A DNA stretch of 64,000 nt from Betaproteobacteria bacterium. Lineage in GTDB: Bacteria > Pseudomonadota > Gammaproteobacteria > Burkholderiales > Rhodocyclaceae. Below, one piece after another: positions 35,734-45,403 of the stretch (position 1 is its first letter; every line of letters starts with the position of its first letter). Under the pieces are notes generated by a model, which did no database searches, had not been told where the DNA came from, and saw nothing but the letters and a program-made list of their open reading frames with translations. A program made the position numbers and the translations under genes. Location: positions 1 to 64,000 of the forward strand of contig JACQAO010000068.1 of the NCBI GenBank assembly GCA_016194935.1. Direction: 5' to 3'.

Positions 35734-37071
35734 TTAAATTCCGTAGGCCAACCGCACCAGGGTCAGCGGGTGGTGCTTTTGCGCCGTGCCGACGCTGCCC
35801 GCCTCGGTCATGCCTTGCTGGATGTGGCGGCCAGCGATGGCGCAATCCGAGCTGATGTAGTCCGGTTGGTCTTTGCTCATCGCCGTGAACACCGGCTTGC
35901 CGATTTTCATTGACATCGCGTAGTACTCGCTCTTGACGCCCCAGGTGCCGTCATGACCGGAACAGCGTTCCACGGTGTTGACCTGGGCGCCGGTCATTTT
36001 CAGCACTTCCTCTGTCTTGCGACCGATGTTCTGCACCCGCGAGTGACAGGGAATGTGATAGCTGATCCTGCCTAATGGATGCTTGAAATCGGTCTTGAGC
36101 AAGCCGTCCTTGCCGCGCAGCACCAGGTATTCGAAAGGGTCGGCCATGGCTTTGGAAACCGCCGCGACATCGGCGTCAGCGGGGAACAGCAGGGGCAGTT
36201 CTGACTTGAACATCAGCGTACAGGACGGCACCGGGGTGAGAATCGCATAGCCTTCCCGCGCCAGTTGCGCCAGCAGCGGGATGTTTTTTTCCTTGTTGCG
36301 GGCGACGGCATCCAGGTCGCCCAGCTCGAGCTTGGGCATGCCGCAGCAAGCCTCTTTCTCGACGATGACATGGGGAATTTCGTTGTGGTCGAGAATCGCC
36401 ACAAGGTCGTGGCCGATGCCCGGCTCGTTGTAGTTCACATAGCAGGTGGAAAAAATCGCCACCTTGCCAAGCGTGCGCGCGCCGTTTTTAACCGGGTGGG
36501 CGCGGCTCTGCGCCACGGTCTTGCGGAAATGTGCGCTGTCGTACTCGGGCAGCCAGCGCTCTTTTTTCACGCCGATAACGGACTCCATCACGGCGCGCGC
36601 CGGACCCAACTTGTTGGCGGCATTCACCACCTGCACCACCACCGGGATCGATGCCAGCTTGCCCAGCGCATCGGTCGAGGACAGCAGCTTGTCGCGCAGG
36701 CGCACCTTGCCCTGCTTGAATTTGACAGCCTTGGCGCGCAGCATGGTGTGTGGAAAATCCAGATTCCACGGATGCGGCGGCACATACGGACACTTGGTCA
36801 TGTAGCACAGGTCGCAGAGATAGCACTGATCCACGACCTTTTGAAAATCCTGGTGAGCCACGCCGTCGACCTCGCCGCTGGCGCTCTCGTCCACCAGATC
36901 AAACAGAGTGGGGAAAGCATTGCACAACGACACGCAGCGGCGGCAGCCGTGGCAGATGTCGAAAATGCGTTCCAGTTCCTGGTTGCAGGCGGCCTCGTCG
37001 TAATACGCTTCCGTCCGCCAGGGAATGGCGTGGCGGGTCGGTGCTTCGAGATTGCCTTCGCGCGTGCTCAT
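35734..37071 (-). CDS. Iron-sulfur protein with two [4Fe-4S] motifs and CCG domains (GlpC/HdrD-like)
   Basis: 445 residues. Two ferredoxin-type cysteine clusters occupy 40-50 (CHGCRRCVSLC) and 83-94 (CYLCDLCYMTKC). Two CCG-type domains follow, with CCGMPKLELGD around 240 and CSGHDGTWG in the last quarter. This is the architecture of the GlpC and HdrD families, which pass electrons between quinones or thiol/disulfide partners. It is the middle gene of the rubrerythrin/Fe-S/DUF3501 operon. No signal peptide, so cytoplasmic or membrane-associated. The donor and acceptor are unknown. Confidence 0.88.
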   Translation of the reverse strand: MSTREGNLEAPTRHAIPWRTEAYYDEAACNQELERIFDICHGCRRCVSLCNAFPTLFDLVDESASGEVDGVAHQDFQKVVDQCYLCDLCYMTKCPYVPPHPWNLDFPHTMLRAKAVKFKQGKVRLRDKLLSSTDALGKLASIPVVVQVVNAANKLGPARAVMESVIGVKKERWLPEYDSAHFRKTVAQSRAHPVKNGARTLGKVAIFSTCYVNYNEPGIGHDLVAILDHNEIPHVIVEKEACCGMPKLELGDLDAVARNKEKNIPLLAQLAREGYAILTPVPSCTLMFKSELPLLFPADADVAAVSKAMADPFEYLVLRGKDGLLKTDFKHPLGRISYHIPCHSRVQNIGRKTEEVLKMTGAQVNTVERCSGHDGTWGVKSEYYAMSMKIGKPVFTAMSKDQPDYISSDCAIAGRHIQQGMTEAGSVGTAQKHHPLTLVRLAYGI

Positions 37072-37109
37072 GGGAGATTATTCCGGCAAAATATAGAACG
37101 CGAGACGGT

Positions 37110-37145
37110 CCGGATTCCGCCAGGCGCCAGCCCGGCGGAATCCGG
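37110..37145 (-). other. 12-bp perfect hairpin between the rubrerythrin and Fe-S genes
   Basis: CCGGATTCCGCC (37110-37121) and its exact reverse complement (37134-37145) enclose a 12-base loop. On the transcribed strand it follows the rubrerythrin stop by 12 bases. No run of T follows directly, so it is more likely a stability, processing or partial attenuation element than a full terminator. Confidence 0.7.
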
Positions 37146-37157
37146 CATTCATCCCGC

Positions 37158-37577
37158 TCAGTCGGTCAGTTGGTCGATGGCCTTTTGATAGCGGTTGGCG
37201 TGGGAACGCTCCGCCTTCGCCAGGGTCTCGAACCAGTCGGCGATTTCACCGAAACCTTCTTCGCGCGCTGCTTTTGCCATGCCCGGATACATGTCGGTGT
37301 ATTCGTGCGTCTCGCCGGCGACGGCAGCCTTCAGGTTATTGCGGGTGGAGCCGATGGGCAGGCCGGTGGCCGGGTCGCCGACGGTTTCCAGGTATTCCAG
37401 ATGCCCGTGAGCATGCCCGGTCTCTCCTTCAGCGGTGGAACGGAACAGCGCGGCCACGTCGTTCTGGCCTTCGATATCGGCCTTGTTGGCGAAATACAGA
37501 TAGCGGCGATTCGCCTGGGATTCGCCGGCAAAGGCGGCCTTCAGATTGCCTTCAGTCTTGGATCCTTTGAGTTGCAT
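37158..37577 (-). CDS. Rubrerythrin without rubredoxin domain
   Basis: 139 residues of the ferritin-like rubrerythrin family, which reduces peroxide at a di-iron site. Di-iron ligands are visible in [39 protein letters not shown] and AERSHANRY. There is no cysteine, so the C-terminal rubredoxin domain of classical rubrerythrin is absent and electrons must come from a partner. ATG 37577 is chosen because GGAG sits about six bases upstream; ATG 37583 abuts it. It heads the Fe-S/DUF3501 operon. Confidence 0.92.
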   Translation of the reverse strand: MQLKGSKTEGNLKAAFAGESQANRRYLYFANKADIEGQNDVAALFRSTAEGETGHAHGHLEYLETVGDPATGLPIGSTRNNLKAAVAGETHEYTDMYPGMAKAAREEGFGEIADWFETLAKAERSHANRYQKAIDQLTD

Positions 37578-37809
37578 AATCATCTCCTTGTCAGTTAACA
37601 CTATCAAGCACCATTCCCGTTTAAACAGGAATGTCTGAATCCTACCCGGGGCAATCCAAGCAATCCAATTGATTATGGCAATACTTCTCATAGTTGCCGG
37701 CTATCCGGCTGTCCGGCTTTCCCTTCTATCTGGCGCAACCTGCCGGTGAGTTGTAAACTAATATTGCTTCAGTTTTCATCATGCGCCACACAACTCAAGG
37801 AGAAGCCAC

Positions 37810-37929
37810 ATGGGCAAGTCACAAGACGCCAAGAAAGCGATTAAAAAAGAACCGGCTAAAACCATGAAAGAAAAAAAGGCCATCAAAAAGATCAAAAAGG
37901 AGGAAAAGCTGCGCAAGGGGAGTCAATAA
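37810..37929 (+). CDS. 39-residue lysine-rich protein
   Basis: A short gene with a strong AAGGAGA ribosome site. The protein has 15 lysines, one arginine and five acidic residues, a net charge near +11, and no hydrophobic segment. It begins MGKSQDAKKAIKKEPAK. Such a composition suggests nucleic-acid binding or intrinsic disorder, but no family function is known to me. It is transcribed away from the rubrerythrin operon. The rest of 37578-37809 shows nothing clear. A GC hairpin (37958-37964 with 37977-37983) follows without a T-run. Confidence 0.65.
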   Translation: MGKSQDAKKAIKKEPAKTMKEKKAIKKIKKEEKLRKGSQ

Positions 37930-38015
37930 ACCGGGTTGCACAGATCGACATTCCGGCGGGGCGCGCTCAATACGGTGCGCCCCTTCACCGCGCAATTTTA
38001 AAGGGGGGCAATGTC

Positions 38016-38360
38016 ATGCCAGGCCAACCTGCGGAAACTCAGAGACGGTTTGAAATCCTCGCCAGTGCGCTCACCCGCGAGCCGAATGTCACCGTCGGTG
38101 CTGCCGGAAAAAAGGGCTTTGGCTCTTCGGCCCTCCAGGTCGGCGGAAAAATTTTTGCGATGATCTCCTCAAGCGGAAACTTCGTCGTGAAGCTCCCGAA
38201 GCTGCGAGTCGATGCACTGGAAGCCTCGGGCGCCGGCAAGCGTTTCGATCCAGGCCACGGGCGGCTCATGAAAGAATGGCTGTCGCTCGACCCGGCGGCG
38301 AAAGCAGACTGGGAATCACTCGCCCGTGAGGCATTGCGTTTCGTCGGCCAAAAAACCTAA
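38016..38360 (+). CDS. TfoX N-terminal/YjbR-like small protein
   Basis: 114 residues, soluble. The sequence KKGFGSSALQVGGKIFAMIS followed by FVVKLPKLRVDALEASGAG and FDPGHGRLMKEWLSL is the pattern of the YjbR/TfoX-N-like fold. Members of this family have no firmly assigned biochemical role. It stands alone between the lysine-rich gene and the end of aioA, and GGGGGG about nine bases upstream may serve ribosome binding. Confidence 0.75.
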   Translation: MPGQPAETQRRFEILASALTREPNVTVGAAGKKGFGSSALQVGGKIFAMISSSGNFVVKLPKLRVDALEASGAGKRFDPGHGRLMKEWLSLDPAAKADWESLAREALRFVGQKT

Positions 38361-38389
38361 TACGGTCACACCGCGCACGGTTAAACAGC

Positions 38390-38413
38390 AAAAAAGCCGC
38401 CAGTCGGCGGCTT
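38390..38413 (-). terminator. Rho-independent terminator of aioBA
   Basis: On the minus strand an 8-bp stem AAGCCGCC / GGCGGCTT with a 4-base loop is followed by six T residues (the A-run at 38390-38395 on the plus strand). It begins 24 bases after the aioA stop and is in the right orientation to end the aioBA transcript. Confidence 0.9.
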
Positions 38414-38436
38414 GAAACACTCTGGTGCTGTATTCG

Positions 38437-40917
38437 TCAAGTCTGGTAGCGGCGTGACTTGAACGAGGTGGTCTTGCGGAAATGATCCCCGCCGCCGATG
38501 CGGCGGATATCCGCCCAGGTCCCTTTGTAGTAGGGGATGATGTTGCGATCCGTCCATTCGGTGACCACATCGCCGGCAATTCCGTTTTGTCCGCCAAACT
38601 GCATGAAGGTATGGCCGCGCTTGATGGCGGCGTCGGGATAAGCCATCGCGTAGGTAGCGCCGTAGTCGTTGTGCAATTCGACGATGTCGCCGGGCCGGAC
38701 GCCGAGATCTTTTGCATCCTGCGGGTTCATCTCGATCACCGACATGGGATAACGATCCCTGACGTTCGGATCGTATTTGTTGTGATAGCCCGTTTGCCAA
38801 ACTTCGTTGATACGCCCCTGGTTGATGTAGTAGCGGTACTTGTCTTTCTGCACCATCACCGGCTTCGGCAAGCCCGGCCAGGGGGAAGGCAGGAAATGGG
38901 CTTTGCCGTCCTGGGTGTCGAACTTGTAGTCGGTATAGATCATCGGCGTGCCGATGAACTTGCCGTCCTTGTATTCCTTGATCGGCAATTGCACGCCGTT
39001 GTTCCCCGCCTCGCGCAAGCGCTGGTAAGTGGCGAGGTAGCCGGTGCCGCCGCCCTGGCTGTCAATCGGGCCGGCGCCGGGTTGTCCGGCGCGGCGGAAG
39101 CCGTCGTTGAAGGCGTCTTCCTCGCTTTTCCAGTCGAAGCCGGAGAATCTGGCCACCATGCCTGCATTGCCTTCCTTCTGGTACATCGCCTTGAAGGTGG
39201 TGGCGATGTCGGCGGCAATCAGGCTGTCGGCTTTGGCGACGCCCGGCGCGTCCATGAACTTTTCCGATAGACGCAAGCGACGCTCGCCATTCATCGAGGT
39301 CAGGTTGATTTCCCCCGGATGCGCGGCAGGGAAGGCCACCAGCGCCGCATCCATGATCATGGTTGGATAAAGGTCGATCAGGGTAACGAACAACCCGCCT
39401 TTGTTCATCACCGCATCGACGATGGTATCGACGATCTGCCCGGTGGTTCCCCCCCGGACTTTGCGCAACGCATCCTTGACGATTTCGGAGCGGCGCAAGA
39501 CAGCGTTGCGGTACTGCTCGGCGTTCAAAGTCGTCTGAAAAGAGTTGCAGCCCCAGAAGGTCAAGGTGCGGCCACGGCCCTGGATGATTTCCTGGTCGAC
39601 ATAGATCTTGCCTTTGCCCGGATACGGGGGACGCGTGTAGCCTTCCTGGTGTCCGCCCATGCGCACACAGCCGGTGCCGCGCCGGCCTACATTGTGGGTG
39701 GCGATGACCAGATCGAGCAGGGCCGACTGGATCAGATAATTGTCATTGCCCCAGATGATGCCTTTCTCGTAGGTATGCACGGTGCGCTTCATCACGCCAG
39801 CCGCCTTGGGTTTGTAAGCCCATTCGGCGAACTGCCGGAGTTTTTCCACCGGCACGCCGGTGATCCTGCTGCACTCGGCCAGACTCATGCGATTGGCGGT
39901 CACTGCGGCATCAAAACCCGCGGTGTGCTGAGCGATGAAGTCCTTGTCTATCCAGCCCTGCTCCACGACATAGCTGAAGACTCCGTTGAACAACGCGATA
40001 TCGGTGCCAGGTTCGATCTCAAGATGCAACAACTTGTCCTTGCCTACCGCCGTCTCGATGATGGTCATGGTTGCCGTGCGGCGCGGATCGATACAAACGA
40101 TGCGGGTCTCCGGATGCGGTTCGTTGGGAAACCACTGCTGCTTCTTGTCCTTGGTGGCGCCCTGGAGATTGGGCAGCAGATGCACCAGAAAATAATTGGT
40201 CTGCGTCTCGTACTGATTGGCGCCGACGGAAACGATACAGTCGGCCACTTCGGAATCTTCATACGAGTTGTTGAGTTCGCCGATGCCCATATCGCGGGTG
40301 GCATGGCACTCGGAGTTATACGCAGGCCGGTTGTGAATGCGCACCAGGGGCGTCTGGAGGGCAGTAAACATCAGCTTGCCGGTACCCCAGGTATTTTCGA
40401 AACCACCGCCTGCGCCGCCGTGATCGAAGCAGTTGAAGCCCAGCCCGCCGGGGCCTTCCTGGTCGAGAATTTTCTTGTGTACGCCGACGTAGATCGCCAG
40501 CGCCTGCTCCCAGGTGGTGTCCAGCCATTGGTCACCGGTATACAGCTTGGGGTAGGCCAGGCGCTCCTTGGTCAGTCCTTCGGGCTGATACATGTACGAG
40601 GCCATCTTACCGCCGCGCGTGGACGACAAGCCTTGATTGACGACACACTCCTTGTCGGGAACGATCATGATGTTGTAGCGCTTGCCGTCACGATCCTGGA
40701 TCACATTGGTCATTGCCGGCGTCAGGCAGGCTTGCAGCGGCGGGACTTGTTTGCGGAAATCCAGGCCGAGCGCATTCTGATTCGGTGCGCGACCGCCCTC
40801 CTCGCTCTCGGGCCACTTGTAGGCGTGGTAGCCGCAGCCGACGATGCAAAAGTGGCAGGTCATATTGGTCTTCTGCGCTGTCACCGGGGGCAGCGCTACA
40901 CGATCTTTCTTTGCCAT
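38437..40917 (-). CDS. aioA: Arsenite oxidase large subunit AioA
   Basis: An 826-residue molybdopterin enzyme that oxidises arsenite to arsenate in the periplasm. The [3Fe-4S] ligands Cys21, Cys24 and Cys28 stand in CHFCIVGC, with Ser99 in the position that replaces a fourth cysteine. The substrate-funnel residues known from the Alcaligenes enzyme occur at identical numbers: His195, Glu203, Arg419 and His423. There is no signal peptide; it is exported together with the Tat-bearing AioB. It follows aioB by 21 bp and is closed by a terminator. Confidence 0.98.
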   Translation of the reverse strand: MAKKDRVALPPVTAQKTNMTCHFCIVGCGYHAYKWPESEEGGRAPNQNALGLDFRKQVPPLQACLTPAMTNVIQDRDGKRYNIMIVPDKECVVNQGLSSTRGGKMASYMYQPEGLTKERLAYPKLYTGDQWLDTTWEQALAIYVGVHKKILDQEGPGGLGFNCFDHGGAGGGFENTWGTGKLMFTALQTPLVRIHNRPAYNSECHATRDMGIGELNNSYEDSEVADCIVSVGANQYETQTNYFLVHLLPNLQGATKDKKQQWFPNEPHPETRIVCIDPRRTATMTIIETAVGKDKLLHLEIEPGTDIALFNGVFSYVVEQGWIDKDFIAQHTAGFDAAVTANRMSLAECSRITGVPVEKLRQFAEWAYKPKAAGVMKRTVHTYEKGIIWGNDNYLIQSALLDLVIATHNVGRRGTGCVRMGGHQEGYTRPPYPGKGKIYVDQEIIQGRGRTLTFWGCNSFQTTLNAEQYRNAVLRRSEIVKDALRKVRGGTTGQIVDTIVDAVMNKGGLFVTLIDLYPTMIMDAALVAFPAAHPGEINLTSMNGERRLRLSEKFMDAPGVAKADSLIAADIATTFKAMYQKEGNAGMVARFSGFDWKSEEDAFNDGFRRAGQPGAGPIDSQGGGTGYLATYQRLREAGNNGVQLPIKEYKDGKFIGTPMIYTDYKFDTQDGKAHFLPSPWPGLPKPVMVQKDKYRYYINQGRINEVWQTGYHNKYDPNVRDRYPMSVIEMNPQDAKDLGVRPGDIVELHNDYGATYAMAYPDAAIKRGHTFMQFGGQNGIAGDVVTEWTDRNIIPYYKGTWADIRRIGGGDHFRKTTSFKSRRYQT

Positions 40918-40938
40918 GTCACTCTCCTTATTCTGTTT

Positions 40939-41451
40939 CTAAATCAGGTTCGATTGACGGCCGTAGATCAGGCCGTTGACGGAAACCGCAGTCACCGTAT
41001 CGTTTTTTTCGTTGTACTTGAGCGTGATTTGCGGCAGGTTTTCCGTCGCCTGGCCGCACACCATTTGCCCGCCCATCTCAGCATCGAACACGCTGTAATG
41101 ACATCCGCAGCGGAACGTCAAAGTACGTTGATCGTAGTTCACCGGGCAGCCCATGTGGGTGCACAGCGTGGAGTAGGCGACGATGTCTCCCTCCGGCCCC
41201 ACACCGCCCGGAACTTCACGTCCCATCTTGACCAGGGTGCAAGGCGACTGTTCATCCGGGAAAGTGAAACTGAGCGGGCTGTTAGGCTTGAGGCCCCTGG
41301 CCTTGGTCAGCGCTTTGGGTTTGTAAGGCAGTGTGGTGCGGCCCGCATCCGCAGTAGCCGCCGCCTGGGCGGTGGCTGCCCCCATCGCTGCGGCACTGGC
41401 GGCGACTCCACTGGAGATTTTCAGAAAGCCCCGGCGACTTAGTTTTTCCAT
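40939..41451 (-). CDS. aioB: Arsenite oxidase Rieske subunit AioB
   Basis: 170 residues. The twin-arginine signal is [10 protein letters not shown], with cleavage after the TAQA region near residue 30, and it carries the complex to the periplasm. The Rieske [2Fe-2S] motifs are CTHMGC and CGCHYS; both extra cysteines of the stabilising disulfide are present, as in betaproteobacterial enzymes and unlike some alphaproteobacterial ones. It takes electrons from AioA and passes them to cytochrome c or azurin. First gene of the operon, about 30 nt behind a sigma-54 promoter. Confidence 0.97.
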   Translation of the reverse strand: MEKLSRRGFLKISSGVAASAAAMGAATAQAAATADAGRTTLPYKPKALTKARGLKPNSPLSFTFPDEQSPCTLVKMGREVPGGVGPEGDIVAYSTLCTHMGCPVNYDQRTLTFRCGCHYSVFDAEMGGQMVCGQATENLPQITLKYNEKNDTVTAVSVNGLIYGRQSNLI

Positions 41452-41490
41452 TTTTTCCTCCTCAAGTTAATTACTTCAGCTTTTACCAAG

Positions 41491-41507
41491 AGCAATGGCT
41501 GTGCCTA
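41491..41507 (-). promoter_or_regulatory. Sigma-54 (-24/-12) promoter of aioBA
   Basis: Reading leftward the sequence is TAGGCACAGCCATTGCT. It fits the consensus TGGCAC-N5-TTGCW with GG and GC separated by exactly 10 bases. Transcription would start near 41480, about 30 nt before the aioB ATG. The neighbouring AioR is a sigma-54 activator with an intact GAFTGA loop, which supports the call. The remainder of the aioB-aioX gap (to 41720) shows no obvious promoter for aioXSR. Confidence 0.85.
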
Positions 41508-41720
41508 TGAGCAAATCCCTGCTGTTATTGCATCGCCGAGGTGAGTGCGCCGCCCATGCGTTACCGTCAAGTAAGCTGTTGCAGCGCACCACGTTACCGG
41601 TTCGTAACATCCGGCGCGCGCGCCCGCCGGCCAAGCGTTGCCGATATGCGTGCGGCGCTTGCCTGCCGCCCCGGCAGGGTCGACAATGCCATTCCTCTTT
41701 TGCGGAACCTGCTTTCGAAT

Positions 41721-42578
41721 ATGCATCGCCGTCATTTCCTGCAAATGCTTTCCGGCGCTGCCGCCATGCCTTTGACTGGCAGCGTGCATGGCGAACCAGC
41801 GACGCTGCGCATCGGCCTGACGCCGGTGTTTCTCGATGACCAACTGGATTTCCTCAAGCAGTTGAACGCTTATTTCGCGCGCCGCTCGGGCAGGCCGGTG
41901 AGTTTCATCCAGCGCGGCAGCTATCGTGAAATCAATGAGCTGATACTGGGCGGCAAGCTGGATTTCGCCTGGATCTGCGGCTACCCCTACGTCAGCCACC
42001 GGCGCGACATGCGGCTGCTGGCGGTACCCGTGTATCACGGCAAGCCGCTCTACCAGTCCTACCTGATCGTACCCAAAAGCGACAGCGATACCCGATACTT
42101 CACCGATCTGCGCGGCAAGATTTACGCCTATTCCGACCCGGATTCGAATTCAGGATTTCTCTATCCGCAGTACTCGTTGTTGCGCGCCGGCGAAAACCCC
42201 ACCACCTTTTTTTCGCGCACCTTCTTCACCTGGGCGCACCGCAAGGTGGTCGTGGCGGTCGGCGTCGGCCTGGCTCAGGGCGGGTCGGTGGACGGCTATG
42301 TGTATGACACCCTGGCCCTGGTCCATCCTGAATTGACTGCGGCCACGCGGGTCGCGCACCGCTCGCCGCTGTTCGGACACACGCCTTTCGTCGCCCGGCA
42401 CGACATACCGGAGCGCGATTTCCGCAGCATGCAAGGCATCCTGGTTTCAATGCGCGACGATCAGGAAGGTGCACAACTGCTGCGCTCGCTGAACCTGGAC
42501 GGCTTCACCCCCGGTGACGACCATCTCTACGACAGCATCGCCGCAATGGCGCGCACCCTGGCGGAAAGCCGCAGATGA
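41721..42578 (+). CDS. aioX: Arsenite-sensing periplasmic protein AioX
   Basis: 285 residues of the PhnD-like periplasmic binding family. A signal (HRRHFLQMLSGAAAM, cleavage near residue 25) directs export. The single cysteine of the protein, Cys86 in WICGYPY, corresponds to the cysteine implicated in As(III) binding in AioX. It relays arsenite presence to the sensor kinase AioS. ATG 41721 is the natural start because the signal peptide begins there; the longer frame is not supported. It overlaps aioS by 4 bp. Confidence 0.93.
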   Translation: MHRRHFLQMLSGAAAMPLTGSVHGEPATLRIGLTPVFLDDQLDFLKQLNAYFARRSGRPVSFIQRGSYREINELILGGKLDFAWICGYPYVSHRRDMRLLAVPVYHGKPLYQSYLIVPKSDSDTRYFTDLRGKIYAYSDPDSNSGFLYPQYSLLRAGENPTTFFSRTFFTWAHRKVVVAVGVGLAQGGSVDGYVYDTLALVHPELTAATRVAHRSPLFGHTPFVARHDIPERDFRSMQGILVSMRDDQEGAQLLRSLNLDGFTPGDDHLYDSIAAMARTLAESRR

Positions 42579-44035
42579 GATTTAACCGGCTGGACGATCT
42601 CAGCCTGCGCTACAAGATACCCTTGCGGGTCATCGCCCTGGTGCTGGTGACTGCATTCTGCGTTACGGCCTCGATGGTCTTCCGCGAATATGACGAATCG
42701 CGCCGCGACCTGGTGGCGCACGCCGCCGGGCTGGGCCGGGTGCTGGCCGACACGTTGACGGCGCCGATGGTGCACGACGATCTGTGGCGCGCCTACGAAG
42801 TGGTACGCACCCCGCAACTGCACAACAACAGCGATTTCGAGACGCTTTCCGTCGCCAGCGTGGTGGTACTGGATACCGGCTTCCGCACCTTCGTGTCGAC
42901 GCAGCCGATCCGCTATCCATTGGGACTCAACCCGGCGCACAAGGAAACCGATTTCGCCTATATGCAGCATGCACTGGCTACAGGCGAGGCCACTGCGCAG
43001 CGCCTGATTGAGCCGCCCGCTTCAGATCACCTCTACGTGGTGACGCCGATCATTGCCGAAGGGGTGCTGCTCGGCCATCTCGCGCTGGGATATTCGCGGC
43101 AGGTGTTCGCTCCCCGCTTGCGCAACCTGATAGCCCGTTCGGCTCTGGTCACGCTGCTGGTACTGACGGTGCTGCTGCCGCTGTCAACCTGGTGGGCGCG
43201 GCGGCTGGCCGATCCGCTGGTGGCGCTGGCTGCGGCGATGGACCAGGTGGCCGAACGCCTGCCGGATCCCACTGCTGTGCCGATACCCTCCACCGGCGAT
43301 GAAATCGGCCACCTTGCACAAGCTTTTCGCGGCATGCTGGTGGGTTTGCACGAAAAGGCGCAACTGGAGCAACACATGCTGGTTGCCGAACGATTGGCCG
43401 CTGTGGGTCGGCTCTCCGCCGGCATCGCGCATGAAATCAACAACCCGTTGGGCGGCATGCTCAACGCTTTGAACACTCTGCGCCGCCACGGTGCGCCCGA
43501 TGCGCTGACGGAGAAAACGCTATCGCTGCTGGAACGGGGATTGACCCAGGTTCGCAATACCGTCGCCGCGCTGCTGGTCGAAGCCAAGGTAGAGAACCAC
43601 CCGCTGACGTCGCAGGACATCGAGGACATCCACATTCTGGTGATGGCGGCGGCGCAGAAAAAAACCGCCGATTTCGTCTGGCGCAACCGGCTTGACGCGC
43701 CGCTGCCGCTGCCCTCGACCCTGGTGCGTCAGGTACTGCTCAACCTGCTGCTGAATGCAGTGCAGGCCATTGATGCAAGTGGCCGCGTCGAGTGCGATAC
43801 GCACGTCGAAAACCAGCGGCTGGTGATTCTGGTGGAGAATGACGGCAAGCATATTCCAGCAGACCATCTGCCCTATCTGTTCGAGCCATTCGCTACCGAG
43901 CGGTCGGAAGGCAGCGGCCTCGGCCTGTGGGTGACTTACCAGATCGTGCAACAACTCCAGGGATCGGTGGAAGTCGACTCGCAACCCGGCCTGACCCGCT
44001 TTGTCATCGAACTGCCTTTGCCGGAATCCGCATGA
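42575..44035 (+). CDS. aioS: Arsenite-responsive sensor histidine kinase AioS
   Basis: 486 residues: membrane helices at about 17-35 and 183-203 flank a periplasmic sensor domain of about 150 residues. A HAMP-like linker precedes the kinase core. The phospho-accepting histidine lies in GIAHEINNPLGG. The ATP-binding N-box is NLLLNAVQA and the G-box GSGLGLWV. Both overlaps (4 bp with aioX and 4 bp with aioR) show an operon. It would read the AioX signal and phosphorylate AioR. Confidence 0.94.
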   Translation: MRFNRLDDLSLRYKIPLRVIALVLVTAFCVTASMVFREYDESRRDLVAHAAGLGRVLADTLTAPMVHDDLWRAYEVVRTPQLHNNSDFETLSVASVVVLDTGFRTFVSTQPIRYPLGLNPAHKETDFAYMQHALATGEATAQRLIEPPASDHLYVVTPIIAEGVLLGHLALGYSRQVFAPRLRNLIARSALVTLLVLTVLLPLSTWWARRLADPLVALAAAMDQVAERLPDPTAVPIPSTGDEIGHLAQAFRGMLVGLHEKAQLEQHMLVAERLAAVGRLSAGIAHEINNPLGGMLNALNTLRRHGAPDALTEKTLSLLERGLTQVRNTVAALLVEAKVENHPLTSQDIEDIHILVMAAAQKKTADFVWRNRLDAPLPLPSTLVRQVLLNLLLNAVQAIDASGRVECDTHVENQRLVILVENDGKHIPADHLPYLFEPFATERSEGSGLGLWVTYQIVQQLQGSVEVDSQPGLTRFVIELPLPESA

Positions 44036-45378
44036 ACATGCTGCCGCTGTGCCTGATCGAAGACGACGCAATCATGGGCGAATCGCTGTGCGAGCGTTTC
44101 CAGTTGGAGGGCTTCAGCGTCGATTGGCGGCGAACGCTGGCGGGCGGACGCGAAGCATTGTCCGCGCGTCGCTATGCAGTGATCATCAGCGACATCCGCC
44201 TGCCGGATGGCGACGGCGGCGATCTGTTTCTGGAACTGCAAGGCATGCATGGCGATGCGCCGCCTTTTATTTTCATCACCGGCTTCGGCGCCATCGACCG
44301 CGCCGTGACGCTGCTCAAGGCAGGCGCCGTCGATTATGTGACCAAGCCCTTCGATATCGACCGTATGGTAGCGAAGGTGCGCGAGATCATCCGTCCCGCA
44401 ACTGTCGCACCATCTGAAGTGACAAGCGAAGGGCAGCTCGGCATATCCCCTGCCATGCGGCGCATTGAAGAAAGTTTGCCGCGCCTGGCCCAGCATGCCA
44501 GTACCTTGCTGATCACCGGAGAATCCGGAGTTGGCAAGGAATACGTGGCGCAACTCTACCACCAGTTTGCACGCCATCAGGAACACGGCCCCTTCATCCC
44601 CGTCAACTGCGCGGCACTACCCGAAGGCCTGCTCGAAGCCGAGTTGTTCGGCTACGCGAAAGGCGCTTTCACCGGGGCCGTGCGGACGAAAAAAGGGCTG
44701 CTGGAGCAGGCCAATTGCGGCACGCTGTTTCTTGACGAAATCGGCGAGATGTCGCTGCCTATGCAGTCCAAGCTGTTGCGCGCGGTACAGGAAAGACGCA
44801 TCACCCGCATCGGCGGCGAAACCTCGACTGCCGTGGATTTCCGCCTGGTGTGCGCGACCCACCGGGATCTCAAACTGATGGTGGTGCAAGGCGGCTTCCG
44901 CGAGGATTTGTTTTACCGCATCAACGTCATCCACCTGCGTGTTCCGCCGCTGCGCGAGCGGCCCGAAGACATCCTGTATTTCCTGCGCCGCTTTCTCGAC
45001 GACTTCCAGCGCACTCATGGCGGCGAACGCCGCGTCGTCGATGCCCGCGCCGAACATGTGCTGCTCGACTATCCCTGGCCGGGCAATCTGCGCGAACTGT
45101 ACAACTGCGTCGAACGCGCCTGCATACTTTCCAGCGAGCGCATGCTCGGCGCCGAAGCCTTTTTCGAGGAGGGCGTCGCCCTGCTGCCGCCCAGCGCCAC
45201 CGCGCCGACCCTGGCTGAACACATGGCGCGAGTCGAGCGCGGCTTTCTGGCGCGCGCACTGGCGCGCAACGGCAACCATATGGGCAACACCGCCGCCGAA
45301 CTGGGCATCAGCCGCAAGAACCTGTGGGAAAAAATGCGCAAGCTGGGCATGGGCGGCGATCCCGGCGAAGAGCCCTGA
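44032..45378 (+). CDS. aioR: Sigma-54-dependent response regulator AioR
   Basis: 448 residues in three domains. The receiver (about 1-120) has its phospho-acceptor aspartate in SDIRLPDGDG. The AAA+ activator domain has Walker A GESGVGKE and the sigma-54 contact loop GAFTGA. The C-terminal Fis-type helix-turn-helix is NTAAELGISRKNLWEKMRKL. ATG 44032 overlaps the aioS stop. Its expected target is the sigma-54 promoter in front of aioBA. Confidence 0.95.
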   Translation: MNMLPLCLIEDDAIMGESLCERFQLEGFSVDWRRTLAGGREALSARRYAVIISDIRLPDGDGGDLFLELQGMHGDAPPFIFITGFGAIDRAVTLLKAGAVDYVTKPFDIDRMVAKVREIIRPATVAPSEVTSEGQLGISPAMRRIEESLPRLAQHASTLLITGESGVGKEYVAQLYHQFARHQEHGPFIPVNCAALPEGLLEAELFGYAKGAFTGAVRTKKGLLEQANCGTLFLDEIGEMSLPMQSKLLRAVQERRITRIGGETSTAVDFRLVCATHRDLKLMVVQGGFREDLFYRINVIHLRVPPLRERPEDILYFLRRFLDDFQRTHGGERRVVDARAEHVLLDYPWPGNLRELYNCVERACILSSERMLGAEAFFEEGVALLPPSATAPTLAEHMARVERGFLARALARNGNHMGNTAAELGISRKNLWEKMRKLGMGGDPGEEP

Positions 45379-45403
45379 TTCCAGTTCATGGGGAACCCGA
45401 AAT

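Noticed and set aside
37958-37983. GC hairpin after the 39-residue gene as a terminator
   Set aside because: The 7-bp stem has a 12-base loop and no T-run follows.
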